64,000 bases of DNA, from NCBI GenBank assembly GCA_902795045.1, contig CADBJU010000014.1, forward strand, positions 1 to 64,000. The letters run 5' to 3'. Position 1 is the stretch's first letter; each line of letters opens with the position of its first letter. Source of the DNA: Oscillospiraceae bacterium (GTDB taxonomy: Bacteria > Bacillota > Clostridia > Oscillospirales > Oscillospiraceae). The notes under the pieces were generated by a model. The model searched no databases. It had not been told where the DNA came from and worked only from the letters and a program-made list of their open reading frames with translations. Position numbers and translations under genes: made by a program. This document shows positions 52,926 through 61,495 of the stretch, piece by piece.

Positions 52926-52931
52926 AAGCGT

Positions 52932-53882
52932 TCAGCTCCCCCAGGCGTCGCTGCCCTGTTCGTCCGGAATGACAAGCTGGATGGCGCGGATGGCGCACTC
53001 GATCATGCTGTCGTCCGGCTCGTTGGTGGTGATGCGCTGCAGCCACTTGCCCGGCGCGGACAGCGCGGCGGACAGCCAGTTGTCGTGCAGGCCGCACCAG
53101 CGGTTGATCTCATAGCTGATGCCCACCACGACGGGCAAAAGCAGCAGGTGAAAGCCCATGCGGGCGAAGGTGTTCTGCACGCGTACAACCGAGTTTACCA
53201 GGATGCTCACCACCACCACGACCAGCAGGAAGCTGGTACCGCAGCGGGGGTGGAAGCGGGACTCGGGCCGGACGTTCTCGACCGTCAGCTCCTTGCCGTG
53301 CTCGTAGCAGAAGATGGTCTTGTGCTCGGCGCCGTGGTAGGAAAACAGGCGCTTGACATCGGGGGTGAGGGTGACGAGCTTCATGTAGGTGAGCAGGATG
53401 ATGACGCGGGTGATGCCCTCGGCGATGTTGCGCACAAAGAGGCTCTCGGTCAGGGGCTTGATGAGGCTCACGATCAGCGCGGGCAGGAAGATGAACAGGA
53501 AGAGGCTCAGCGCGATGCCGAGCACCACCGCCACGCCGATGATGATGTTCTTGGCCTTTTCCTCGGAGAAGTGGTTGTTGATCCACTGGTCGAGCTTGTC
53601 GGGCTCGCCCTGCTCCTCGAGCGGGACGAGGCTTGCCGAGTAGGTGAGGGCCTGCATGCCGTTTATCATGGAGCTGAGGAAGATGGCGCAGCCGCGAATC
53701 AGCGGCCAGCCGAGGATCGGGTAGCGGTCCTTGATGAACTTGAGGTCTTCGATCTTTTCCACAAGCCCGTCGGCTGTGCGGCAGACGATGGCCTGCTTCT
53801 TCGGTCCGCGCATCAGGATGCCTTCAATGAGGGCCTGACCGCCGATGGATGTCTTGAAATTGCAGGATGTGGGATTTTTCAA
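52932..53882 (-). CDS. DUF1385 membrane protein (YqhQ family)
   Basis: The 316-residue protein has the DUF1385 hallmark GGQALIEGILMRGPKKQAI at its start, YHGAEHKTIFCYEHGKELT and SRFHPRCGTSFLLVVVV in the centre, and four to five transmembrane helices. Its function is not established. It is coupled to prmC, consistent with the widespread yqhQ-prmC order in Firmicutes. Confidence 0.93.
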   Translation of the reverse strand: MKNPTSCNFKTSIGGQALIEGILMRGPKKQAIVCRTADGLVEKIEDLKFIKDRYPILGWPLIRGCAIFLSSMINGMQALTYSASLVPLEEQGEPDKLDQWINNHFSEEKAKNIIIGVAVVLGIALSLFLFIFLPALIVSLIKPLTESLFVRNIAEGITRVIILLTYMKLVTLTPDVKRLFSYHGAEHKTIFCYEHGKELTVENVRPESRFHPRCGTSFLLVVVVVSILVNSVVRVQNTFARMGFHLLLLPVVVGISYEINRWCGLHDNWLSAALSAPGKWLQRITTNEPDDSMIECAIRAIQLVIPDEQGSDAWGS

Positions 53883-53930
53883 AATTGCATTCTCCTCTGT
53901 ATGTTGCGATAATGCGGGGGTTAAATCAAC

Positions 53931-54125
53931 AATTATGCGTATCGGCTTTAGTCAGCAAGGACAAGCTCCCCGCCTGTCATTGCGAGACCAGTTCTCAAAC
54001 TGGTCGTGGCAATCCGTATTCCCAGCGGCCAGTTCGGATTTCTGCGTGTTTTAAGTGCCTCCGGCGGGCGGATTGCCACACCAGTGACATCGGTCACTGG
54101 TTCGCAATGACAAACGGCAAGCTGT
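53931..54125. repeat. Family-A element, right end truncated
   Basis: It begins ATGCGTATCGGCTTTAGTCA (53935), contains GTCATTGCGAGACCAGTTCT, CCCAGCGGCCAGTTCGGATT, and CCTCCGGCGGGCGGATTGCC and ends without the terminal AAGCCGATACCCAT. It shares the internal CCCAGCGGCCAGTT block with the copy at 80-192. Confidence 0.75.
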
Positions 54126-54137
54126 TCCCATGCCACT

Positions 54138-55154
54138 TTACTTCCCATTCGCGTTCAGTTTCGCCCCGATGGGGAGCGTTATGGTCACCTGGCAGCCGCC
54201 CTCCTTGCCGGGGGCGTTGGCGATGTCCAGGGTGCCGCCGTGGCGGGTGACGATCTCGTCGCACACCGCAAGCCCGATGCCGGTGCCGCGGTTTTTGGAG
54301 CTGCCCTTGTAAAACTTCTCCTTGACGTGGGGAAGCTCCGCCTCGGGGATGCCGTGGCCATAGTCGCGCACGCGGATGCGCACCGCGCCGTCAATCTGTT
54401 TGAGGTCTACATCGATGCGTCCGCCCTCGCCGCCGTGCTTCATGGCGTTGTCCAGCAGGTTCAGAAACACCTGCTTTAACCTCTCGGAGTCGCCGGGGAT
54501 GAGCGGGATCTCGGATTTCGGGCCGCGGTAGTTGACCTTCATGCCGCCCTGCTTCATGAGCTCCCCGTAAGTAAACAGCGCGTCCTCGAGCTCGGCGGCA
54601 ATGTCGATGAGCTCGATCTGCAGATTGAAGCGCCCGTCCTGGATGCGGGTAAATTCCAGCAGCTCCTTGACCATGTTGGTGAGGCGCTCGGCCTCCTTGG
54701 AGATGATCTGGATGCCCCTGAGGGAGTCGCCCTGCACCGCGGGGTCGTAGGCGATGGTCTCGGCCCAGCCGGTGATAGCGGTCAGAGGGGTGCGCAGCTC
54801 GTGGGAGACCTGGGAGATAAACTCCGTCCTGGTCTTCTCGGCAAGCGCCGTCTTCTCGGAGATGCTGTTGATCTCCTCGGCGAGGTAGCCGATCTCGTCG
54901 GGCTCAAAGTCCTCGGTCTTGAGCCCAAAGCTGCCGGTGGCGATGCGCTTTGCAAATTCCCGCAGCTTCTCGAGCGGCCCCGCCACGCAGCACCAGAACC
55001 AGACATTGACCGCCAGCACATACACGCACAGGGCGATATAGATGGCGGTGGCCCAGTTCATGAGCCCGTGCGTGGAGGCCCAGGTGCCCATCAGCAGCAG
55101 GGCCAGCGCCGCGATGCTCGACAGCAGCAGCTGTGTTCGTAAGTTGCCAAACAT
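54138..55154 (-). CDS. Sensor histidine kinase
   Basis: The 338-residue membrane kinase has two N-terminal helices (residues 8-60) with almost no extracellular loop, a HAMP-like linker, an H box ISQVSHELRTPLTAI with the phospho-accepting His near residue 117, an N box QVFLNLLDNAMKHGG, and G boxes VRDYGHGIPEAE and RGTGIGLAVCDEI. The short loop suggests it senses a membrane or envelope signal. It is downstream of its likely response-regulator gene, but 405 bp of repeats separate them. Confidence 0.93.
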   Translation of the reverse strand: MFGNLRTQLLLSSIAALALLLMGTWASTHGLMNWATAIYIALCVYVLAVNVWFWCCVAGPLEKLREFAKRIATGSFGLKTEDFEPDEIGYLAEEINSISEKTALAEKTRTEFISQVSHELRTPLTAITGWAETIAYDPAVQGDSLRGIQIISKEAERLTNMVKELLEFTRIQDGRFNLQIELIDIAAELEDALFTYGELMKQGGMKVNYRGPKSEIPLIPGDSERLKQVFLNLLDNAMKHGGEGGRIDVDLKQIDGAVRIRVRDYGHGIPEAELPHVKEKFYKGSSKNRGTGIGLAVCDEIVTRHGGTLDIANAPGKEGGCQVTITLPIGAKLNANGK

Positions 55155-55558
55155 GAATTGTACTTCCTAAAGTTGATACTTGCCTCCACCAGCCGCGCAC
55201 GCGGCGTTTGGGGGAGGGGGACCGCTTCAGCGGTGGAAGGGGTTTTGCAGGTCGACGGAGACTCCCTCAGTCACCAGTGTGCGCACTGGTGCCAGCTCCC
55301 TCAGAGAGGGAGCCAAGGTGACGCGGGTTCCTTGCCTTCCCTTTCAGGGGATTGCGGGCCGCCGCTGCCAGTGGCAGGAGAAGGCGGCACGGAATCTCCG
55401 CAGCCGCGCCATTGGCGGGCCGTCGCTTAGCAGGCCCGGGAATGGCAATGCGGCAAGGTGGGCAAGGGTGGCCGAAGGCCGGAGGGGTTAAACCCCTCAG
55501 TCTGCGCCTCGCGGGAGATCGGCGCGTCCAGCTCCCCTTTCAGGGGAGCCAAGACACA
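55155..55558. repeat. Gap inside the two-component operon: family-B element and the 55.35 kb element
   Basis: A family-B element fills 55179-55317. From 55325 to 55556 is a second repeat with GGATTGCGGGCCGCCGCTGC (also at 1-76, inverted), and outer CCTTTCAGGGGA arms; no gene is seen. The minus-strand transcript from the response regulator must cross both elements to reach the kinase. Confidence 0.8.
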
Positions 55559-56248
55559 TCAGTACCCCCACTTGTAGCCGTAGCCCCAGACGGTGGTCAA
55601 ATATTCCGGCTCGGTGGGGTCGTTTTCAATCTTGATGCGAAGGCGGCGGATGTTCACGTCCACGGTCTTTAATTCGCCCGTGAAGTCGCTGCCCCAGACG
55701 GCGGAGAGGATATCCTCGCGGCTCATGGCCTTGCCGGGATTTTCCATGAAGAGCTTGATGAGCATGTATTCGATCTGCGTGAGCTTCAGCCGCTGTCCGT
55801 CCTTTTCCAGGGTGCGGTTGCGGGTGTTGAGCAGGAAGGGCCCGCTCACGATCTCGGTGGAGGACTTCTCCTCGTCGTCCACGCCCAGACGGCGGATGAG
55901 CGCGTCGACGCGGGCGGTGAGCTCAGCGGGGGAGAAGGGCTTGGTGACATAGTCGTCGGCCCCGGTCATGAGGCCGGTGACCTTGTCGATCTCCTGGTTC
56001 TTCGCGGTGAGCATGATAATGCCCATCTTCGAGCCCGAGGCGCGGATGCGGCGGCAGACCTCAAAGCCGTCGATGTCCGGCAGCATCACGTCCAGCAGCG
56101 CAAGGCAGATGTCGGGATTGACCTTCCATTTCTCCAGCGCCTCCTCGCCGGTGCCGGCCTCGATGGGCTCAAAGCCGCTGCGGCGCAGATTGATGACCAC
56201 AAAGCTGCGAATATTGGACTCGTCCTCCAAAACCAGTATTTTCTTCAT
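55559..56248 (-). CDS. OmpR/PhoB-family response regulator
   Basis: The 229-residue protein has a receiver domain (ILVLEDESN acid pocket; phospho-Asp in ALLDVMLPDIDG near residue 53; Lys in YVTKPFSP) and a winged-helix DNA-binding domain from about residue 135 (ILSAVWGSDFTGELKTVDVN). The ATG at 56248 follows AAGGGGT; earlier in-frame codons lie upstream of the ribosome site. It should control genes with the kinase encoded downstream. Confidence 0.93.
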   Translation of the reverse strand: MKKILVLEDESNIRSFVVINLRRSGFEPIEAGTGEEALEKWKVNPDICLALLDVMLPDIDGFEVCRRIRASGSKMGIIMLTAKNQEIDKVTGLMTGADDYVTKPFSPAELTARVDALIRRLGVDDEEKSSTEIVSGPFLLNTRNRTLEKDGQRLKLTQIEYMLIKLFMENPGKAMSREDILSAVWGSDFTGELKTVDVNIRRLRIKIENDPTEPEYLTTVWGYGYKWGY

Positions 56249-56266
56249 CTCGTGTGTACCCCTTGT

Positions 56267-56293
56267 TTTATATAGTAGAAAATTCAAAGTCAA
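56267..56293 (-). promoter_or_regulatory. Possible promoter of the response regulator gene
   Basis: On the minus strand TTGACT (56293-56288) and TATAAA (56272-56267) are 15 nt apart; a 17-nt alternative with TAAAAC also exists. Spacing is imperfect. Confidence 0.45.
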
Positions 56294-56428
56294 TGAGATT
56301 GCAATATACTCTCTAATTATAACATGACTCTGACAAAAATAATAGACAAAGTTTCAGAAAATTGTATTTCTTTTTGCATGCAATGTGCAAAAGGTTACAT
56401 AACACCATTTATATGCTCAACTTTTGCA

Positions 56429-56457
56429 TTGATTCTTTCGGGAAAATCTGGTAAAAT
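56429..56457 (+). promoter_or_regulatory. Promoter predicting a leaderless mRNA for the GTPase-NYN fusion
   Basis: TTGATT (56429-56434), a 17-nt spacer and TAAAAT (56452-56457) place the transcription start at about 56463-56465, on the ATG at 56464. No Shine-Dalgarno sequence precedes the ATG (GGTAAAATGCGCACATGG). Confidence 0.65.
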
Positions 56458-56463
56458 GCGCAC

Positions 56464-59058
56464 ATGGACAATGACAAGAATGTGGTACTGGGCATCCTGG
56501 CCCACGTGGACGCGGGGAAGACCACGCTGTCTGAGGCGATGCTGTACCTCACGGGAAAACTGAAAAAGCTGGGAAGGGTCGATCACCGCGACAGCTTCCT
56601 CGATACCCATGCTCTGGAGCGGCAGCGCGGCATCACCATCTTCTCCAAGCAGGCGGTCCTGCCGCTGGGGGAGGGGAGCCTGACCCTGCTGGACACCCCG
56701 GGCCACGTGGACTTCTCCGCCGAGGCAGAGCGCACGCTTCGCGTTCTCGACTGCGCGGTGCTGGTCATCTCCGGCACCGACGGCGTACAGGCCCACACGG
56801 AGACGCTCTGGAAGCTTCTCGAGCGCTACCATGTCCCGACCTTCCTGTTTATCACCAAGATGGATCTGCCCGGCCCGGGACACGATGCCCTGATGCAGGA
56901 GCTGACCGCGCGCCTTTCCGAGCGCTGCGTCGACTTCGGCGGCCCCGAGCGCGACGACGCCATCGCCATGTGCGACGAGGGAGCCATGGAGGAATATCTG
57001 GAAAACGGCAGCGTCGGGGACGGCACCCTGCGCGCACTTGTTGCCTCCCGGCGGCTCTTCCCGTGCTTCTTCGGTTCGGGCCTCAAGACTGAGGGCGTGG
57101 GCGAGTTTCTGGACGCGCTGGAAAAATACGCCCCCTGTCCCGATTACGGGCCGGACTTTGCCGCGCGGGTCTATAAGATCTCCCGAGACGCCCAGGGAAA
57201 CCGCCTGACCTGGCTCAAGGTCACGGGCGGGAGCTTAAAGGTGCGTACCCTATTAAGATACAACGACGCCGAGGGAAATCCCGTCGAGGAAAAGATCAGC
57301 GGGCTTCGCGTCTACTCGGGCCAGAAGTTTGACACCGCCGAGGAGGTACGCGCGGGCTGGGTCTGCGCGGCCTTAGGCTTAAGCGCCACAAGACCCGGAC
57401 AGGGGCTGGGCGCCGCCGCCGACGCGGAGGGGCCGGTTTTGGAGCCGGTCATGAGCTACCGGGTGCTGCTTCCCAAGGGCACCGACCCCATGCTCCTGCT
57501 GCCGAAGCTCATGCAGCTTGACCAGGAGGACCCGCAGCTGCACGTGGTCTGGAACGCGCAGTCCAAGGAGATCAGCGTCCAGCTCATGGGAAAGATCCAG
57601 GCCGAGATCTTCAAAAGCATCGTCCGCGACCGCTTTGATACCGAAATCGAGCTTGACACCGGACGTATTCTATACAGGGAAACCATCAAAAATACCGTGG
57701 AGGGCGTGGGCCACTTTGAGCCCCTGCGCCACTATGCCGAGGTGCATGTATTGCTTGAGCCCCTGCCGCCCGGCAGCGGCCTGAGCTATGACAGCATCGT
57801 GCCCGAGGACGTGCTGGACCGCAACTGGCAGCGCCTGATTTTGACGCACCTTGCCGAAAAGCAGCACAGGGGCGTGCTCACCGGCTCGCCCGTCACCGAC
57901 ATGCGCATCACGCTGGCAGCGGGCCGCGCCCACTTAAAGCACACCGAGGGCGGCGACTTTCGCCAGGCCACCTACCGCGCCGTGCGCCAGGGCCTCATGC
58001 AGGCGGACTCCGTGCTGCTCGAGCCGTGGTACAGCTTTGTGCTGGAGGTCCCGGCGGAGCAGATCGGCAGGGCCATCACCGACATCCGCGCCATGAACGG
58101 GGACTTTTCCTCCCCCGAGGAGCAGGGCGAATACCTGCGCCTGGAGGGCGCGGCCCCGGCGGTGAAGCTCAATAATTATATGGAGGAGCTGGTCTCCTGG
58201 TCCCACGGCCGGGGCCGCCTGAGCCTCACGCCCTGCGGCTACCGCCCCTGCGCCGACCAGAAGCGCATCGTGGAGGAAATCGGGTATGAACCCGAGCGGG
58301 ACGAGGAAAACCCCGCCGACTCCGTCTTCTGCGCCCATGGGGCGGGCATGAACGTCAACTGGCGTCAGGTGCCGGAGTACATGCACCTCGAGAGCGTTTT
58401 GAAGCCGAAGCAAGCCGACGAAGCCCCCAAACCCATACAGCGTTACCGCAGTCTCAGCATCGACGACCGGGAGCTCGAGGCCATCATGGAGCGGGAGTTC
58501 GGCCCCATCCGCCGCCCCGAGTACCGCGCCCGGCAGATAAACGCCGCCGTGACGGAGGTCTCGCAGATTTCCAGCCGCAAGGAGCACATCATCGTCGACG
58601 GCTATAACCTCATCTTCGCCTGGGACGAGCTCAAGGCCCTGGCGCGCGACCGCCTGGATCTCGCACGCGAGCGGCTCATGGACATCCTCTCGGGCTACGC
58701 GGGCTTTACGGGAGCAAAGCTCGTGCTGGTGTTCGACGGCTTTCGCACGCCGGGCAACCCCGGCTCCCGCACGGAGTACCACAACATCTCCGTCGCCTTT
58801 ACGAAGGACGGCGAGACCGCCGACGCCTACATCGAGCGCATTGTGGACGAAATCGGCAAGAACTACGCGGTGCGCGTCGTGACCAGCGACAACCTCATCC
58901 GCCTGTCGGCTCTGCGCTCGGGCGTCCTGCGCTGTTCGTCTGGGGAGTTCAAGGGCGAGGCGGAATGGGTGCTCAGTCAGATCGAAGAGGTCTTGAAGCG
59001 CACAAACTTCAACGCCCACCAGACGAGGTTACAGGATGGACAAAGAAGAGATCCTTAA
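56464..59058 (+). CDS. TetM/EF-G-like translational GTPase fused to a Rae1/YacP NYN nuclease domain
   Basis: The 864-residue protein has two parts. Residues 1-650 follow the ribosomal-protection/EF-G plan: G1 AHVDAGKT (13-20), switch I ERQRGITIF, G3 DTPGH (77-81), G4 TKMD (131-134), then EF-G-like domains II-V (VLTGSPVTDMRITL matches TetM domain IV-V). Residues about 708-855 are a NYN/PIN nuclease of the YacP type: VDGYN with Asp712, LVFDGFRTPG, ETADAYIERIVDE and VVTSDNLIR keep the acidic site. YacP/Rae1 of B. subtilis cuts mRNA in the ribosomal A site. I infer a factor that loads on ribosomes and cleaves A-site mRNA. It overlaps ylmH by 23 nt. Confidence 0.9.
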   Translation: MDNDKNVVLGILAHVDAGKTTLSEAMLYLTGKLKKLGRVDHRDSFLDTHALERQRGITIFSKQAVLPLGEGSLTLLDTPGHVDFSAEAERTLRVLDCAVLVISGTDGVQAHTETLWKLLERYHVPTFLFITKMDLPGPGHDALMQELTARLSERCVDFGGPERDDAIAMCDEGAMEEYLENGSVGDGTLRALVASRRLFPCFFGSGLKTEGVGEFLDALEKYAPCPDYGPDFAARVYKISRDAQGNRLTWLKVTGGSLKVRTLLRYNDAEGNPVEEKISGLRVYSGQKFDTAEEVRAGWVCAALGLSATRPGQGLGAAADAEGPVLEPVMSYRVLLPKGTDPMLLLPKLMQLDQEDPQLHVVWNAQSKEISVQLMGKIQAEIFKSIVRDRFDTEIELDTGRILYRETIKNTVEGVGHFEPLRHYAEVHVLLEPLPPGSGLSYDSIVPEDVLDRNWQRLILTHLAEKQHRGVLTGSPVTDMRITLAAGRAHLKHTEGGDFRQATYRAVRQGLMQADSVLLEPWYSFVLEVPAEQIGRAITDIRAMNGDFSSPEEQGEYLRLEGAAPAVKLNNYMEELVSWSHGRGRLSLTPCGYRPCADQKRIVEEIGYEPERDEENPADSVFCAHGAGMNVNWRQVPEYMHLESVLKPKQADEAPKPIQRYRSLSIDDRELEAIMEREFGPIRRPEYRARQINAAVTEVSQISSRKEHIIVDGYNLIFAWDELKALARDRLDLARERLMDILSGYAGFTGAKLVLVFDGFRTPGNPGSRTEYHNISVAFTKDGETADAYIERIVDEIGKNYAVRVVTSDNLIRLSALRSGVLRCSSGEFKGEAEWVLSQIEEVLKRTNFNAHQTRLQDGQRRDP

Positions 59059-59779
59059 ACGGGCCGAGGACCTGGCGCGCCGCTGTGAGGGCCGGGGCAC
59101 GCCCACGAACACGGGCTTTCTCACCCCCGCCGAGCGCTATGCCCTCGAGCACGACCAAGCCCTCCGGGAGGCGAACATGGTCTTTCACGGCGGCCACCCG
59201 GACGCCGAGCGCTGTATCGCCTTCTTCCTGCCCGACTGGATGGAGGCGGACGCGCTGGACATCTCTGAGCACATCCGCGCCATACTTCTCACCGCCGCCT
59301 TTGGGGAACCGGGGCACCGGGACTACATGGGCGCGATCCTCGGCATGGGGGTCGGGCGCGAGTGGGTCGGCGATATCCTGGTCGAGGGCCATGAGGCAAT
59401 CGTATTATGTCAACCGAGCGTCTTACGCCACCTGCTTTCCATCGACAAGGTAGGGCGCTGCGGCGTCAAGGCGGTCGAGATATCGCTGGACGAGATCCCG
59501 GTCCGGGAGAAAAAGACCGAGGAGCGCCGCTTCACGGTCATGAGCCCGCGGCTTGACGCGGTGGCGGCGGGGCTGTTCCACCTCTCCCGCACCGAGGTCA
59601 CACGCCAGATCGCAGCGGGGCTTATCCAGCTCAACTACGCAGAGTGCTTAAAGCCCGATGCCCCGGTCAAAGAGGGCGACGTGCTCACCTTACGCGGCAC
59701 GGGCAAGGGGAAAGTCACCGAGATCGGCGGCAGCTCCCGCAAAGGGAGAGTGTTCGTCACGGCGGAGTTGTATAAATAG
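59036..59779 (+). CDS. ylmH: S4-domain RNA-binding protein YlmH
   Basis: The 247-residue protein matches YlmH: VFHGGHPDAERCIAFFLPD, GHRDYMGAILGMGVGREWVG with DILVEG, and a C-terminal S4 RNA-binding domain (RLDAVAAGLFHLSRTEVTRQ, then LTLRGTGKGKVTEIGG). In B. subtilis YlmH binds 50S-peptidyl-tRNA complexes in ribosome-associated quality control. Usually ylmH sits in the division cluster near sepF and divIVA; here it overlaps the GTPase-nuclease fusion gene by 23 nt and should be translationally coupled to it. This context supports a joint role at stalled ribosomes. Confidence 0.88.
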   Translation: MDKEEILKRAEDLARRCEGRGTPTNTGFLTPAERYALEHDQALREANMVFHGGHPDAERCIAFFLPDWMEADALDISEHIRAILLTAAFGEPGHRDYMGAILGMGVGREWVGDILVEGHEAIVLCQPSVLRHLLSIDKVGRCGVKAVEISLDEIPVREKKTEERRFTVMSPRLDAVAAGLFHLSRTEVTRQIAAGLIQLNYAECLKPDAPVKEGDVLTLRGTGKGKVTEIGGSSRKGRVFVTAELYK

Positions 59780-59781
59780 AA

Positions 59782-59964
59782 CTTGCCTCCCCCAGCCGCT
59801 TGCGGCGATTGGGGGAGGGGGACCGCTTCAGCGGTGGAAGGGGTTTGTAAGATGACGCACGACTCCCTCAGTCGCTGCGCGACAGCTCCCTCAGGGAGGG
59901 AGCCAAGACCCCTCAGTCATCGCCATGGATGGCGCTGCCAGCTCCCCTTGCAGGGGAGCCAAAG
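59782..59964. repeat. Family-B element plus an extra half copy
   Basis: The main part (59782-59907) has CTTGCCTCCCCCAGCCGCTTGCGG and CCCTCAGGGAGGGAGCCAAG. A second right half with GCCATGGATGGC and CCCCTTGCAGGGGAGCCAAAG follows. It separates ylmH from pepT. Confidence 0.75.
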
Positions 59965-59984
59965 AAGAATGCGAGGCTATTGGA

Positions 59985-61205
59985 ATGAGAGCATACAAAC
60001 GTTTATTGCGCTATGCGGCGATCGACACCCAGAGCAACGGGGACAACGCCGCCGTCACCCCCAGCACCGAAAAGCAGCACGCCTTTTCGTGGCTTTTGCA
60101 CTGTGAGCTGCAGGACCTGGGCATGAAGCGGGTCTACACCGACCCCCACGCCTACACCTACGCCTTCCTGCCGGCAAGCCCCGGCTGGGAATCAGAGCCC
60201 GTCATCGGCCTGATCGCCCACATCGACACGGCCCCGGACTTTTCCGGCACCGGCGTCAAGCCCCAGACGCATTTTGACTACGACGGCGGCGACATTGCCC
60301 TCGGCACGTCCGGGCGGGTGCTGAGCCCGCGGGACTTCCCGGAGCTCAAAAACTGCGTGGGCAAGACCCTCATCACCACCGACGGTACCACGCTCCTGGG
60401 CGCGGACGACAAGGCGGGCGTTGCCGAGATCATGACCGTGTGCGAAACCCTCATCCACTCTGACCGGCCCCACTGCGCCCTGGCGGTGTGCTTTACCCCG
60501 GACGAGGAGATCGGCCACGGCGCGCGGCTCATCGACTTCAAGCGCTTCGGCGCGGCCTTTGCCTACACGGTGGACGGGGACGCGGTGGAGGAGATCAACT
60601 ATGAGACCTTCAACGCTGCCTCCGCGAGCTTTCGTATCAAGGGCGTGAGCGTGCACCCGGGCTCGGCCAAAGATGTGATGGTGAACGCGAGCCTTGTGGC
60701 CATGCGGATAAACGCCATGCTGCCCGCCGACGAGATCCCCGCCCGCACCGAGGGCTACGAGGGCTTTTACCACCTGACGGAGATGCGCGGCGACGTGAGC
60801 GAGGCGGAGCTTAAATACATCGTGCGTGACCATGACGCCAAGCGCTTCCTCGCCCGCTGCGACAGGCTGCGGGAAATCGAGGGCGCACTCAACGCCGAAT
60901 ACGGCGAGGGCACCGTCACCCTCACCTGCAACGAGCAATACCGCAACATGGCGGAGATCCTGGCCGACCACATGCAGATCGTCCGCCGGGCCGAGCGGGC
61001 CATCCGCAAGGCGGGCTTAAAGCCCAGGACGAGCCCGGTGCGCGGCGGCACGGACGGGGCGCGGCTTTCGTTCAGCGGTCTGCCGTGCCCGAACCTCGGC
61101 ACCGGCGGCGCGGCCTTCCACGGACCTTCCGAGCACATCACGGTCGAGGACATGGACAAGGTCGTGGAGATTTTGCTGAACATCGTCTGCGAGAGGGAAG
61201 AGTGA
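59985..61205 (+). CDS. pepT: Peptidase T
   Basis: The 406-residue M20 metallo-aminotripeptidase removes N-terminal residues from tripeptides. Zinc and catalytic motifs are present: GLIAHIDTAPDFSG (His/Asp), TLLGADDKAGVAEIM (bridging Asp), FTPDEEIGHGA (catalytic Glu) and the C-terminal PNLGTGGAAFHGPSEHIT (His). A dimerisation domain lies between. The ATG at 59985 has GCGAGG about 8 nt upstream; longer in-frame readings begin inside the repeat. Confidence 0.95.
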   Translation: MRAYKRLLRYAAIDTQSNGDNAAVTPSTEKQHAFSWLLHCELQDLGMKRVYTDPHAYTYAFLPASPGWESEPVIGLIAHIDTAPDFSGTGVKPQTHFDYDGGDIALGTSGRVLSPRDFPELKNCVGKTLITTDGTTLLGADDKAGVAEIMTVCETLIHSDRPHCALAVCFTPDEEIGHGARLIDFKRFGAAFAYTVDGDAVEEINYETFNAASASFRIKGVSVHPGSAKDVMVNASLVAMRINAMLPADEIPARTEGYEGFYHLTEMRGDVSEAELKYIVRDHDAKRFLARCDRLREIEGALNAEYGEGTVTLTCNEQYRNMAEILADHMQIVRRAERAIRKAGLKPRTSPVRGGTDGARLSFSGLPCPNLGTGGAAFHGPSEHITVEDMDKVVEILLNIVCEREE

Positions 61206-61458
61206 GCGCACTTTATAGCCCCCTTGCCTAAAGGAGCCAAGCCTTGCCTCCCCCAGCCGCGAAGCGGCGGTATGGGGGAGGGGGACCGCTTTAGCGGTGG
61301 AAGGGGTCCCTGCGGTTTGTGCCCAGGCAATTGACCGGGGACTCCCTCAGTCACGGCCTCGCGGGAGATCGGCCGTGCCAGCTCCCTCAAAGAGGGAGCC
61401 AAAGCTGCGGCGCACCAACGAACAGGCGCATTACAAAACATCGTCGACCAACCAACAA
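61206..61458. repeat. Gap with a family-B element (61241-61402)
   Basis: Ends CTTGCCTCCCCCAGCCGCGAAG and CCCTCAAAGAGGGAGCCAAAG, with GGCCTCGCGGGAGATCGGCC as an inner hairpin. No gene is seen. Confidence 0.8.
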
Positions 61459-61485
61459 GCACCCCGTGCATTTCGCACGGGGTGC
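61459..61485. terminator. Terminator upstream of the MacB-like gene stop
   Basis: GCACCCCGTGC-ATTTC-GCACGGGGTGC, followed by CTTTG on the plus strand and TTGTTGG on the minus strand; it serves convergent transcripts. Confidence 0.8.
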
Positions 61486-61495
61486 CTTTGTATCT

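Noticed and set aside
56464..59058. Calling the GTPase fusion a tetracycline-resistance gene
   Set aside because: It belongs to the same superfamily as TetM but is divergent and carries a C-terminal nuclease; nothing shows drug protection.
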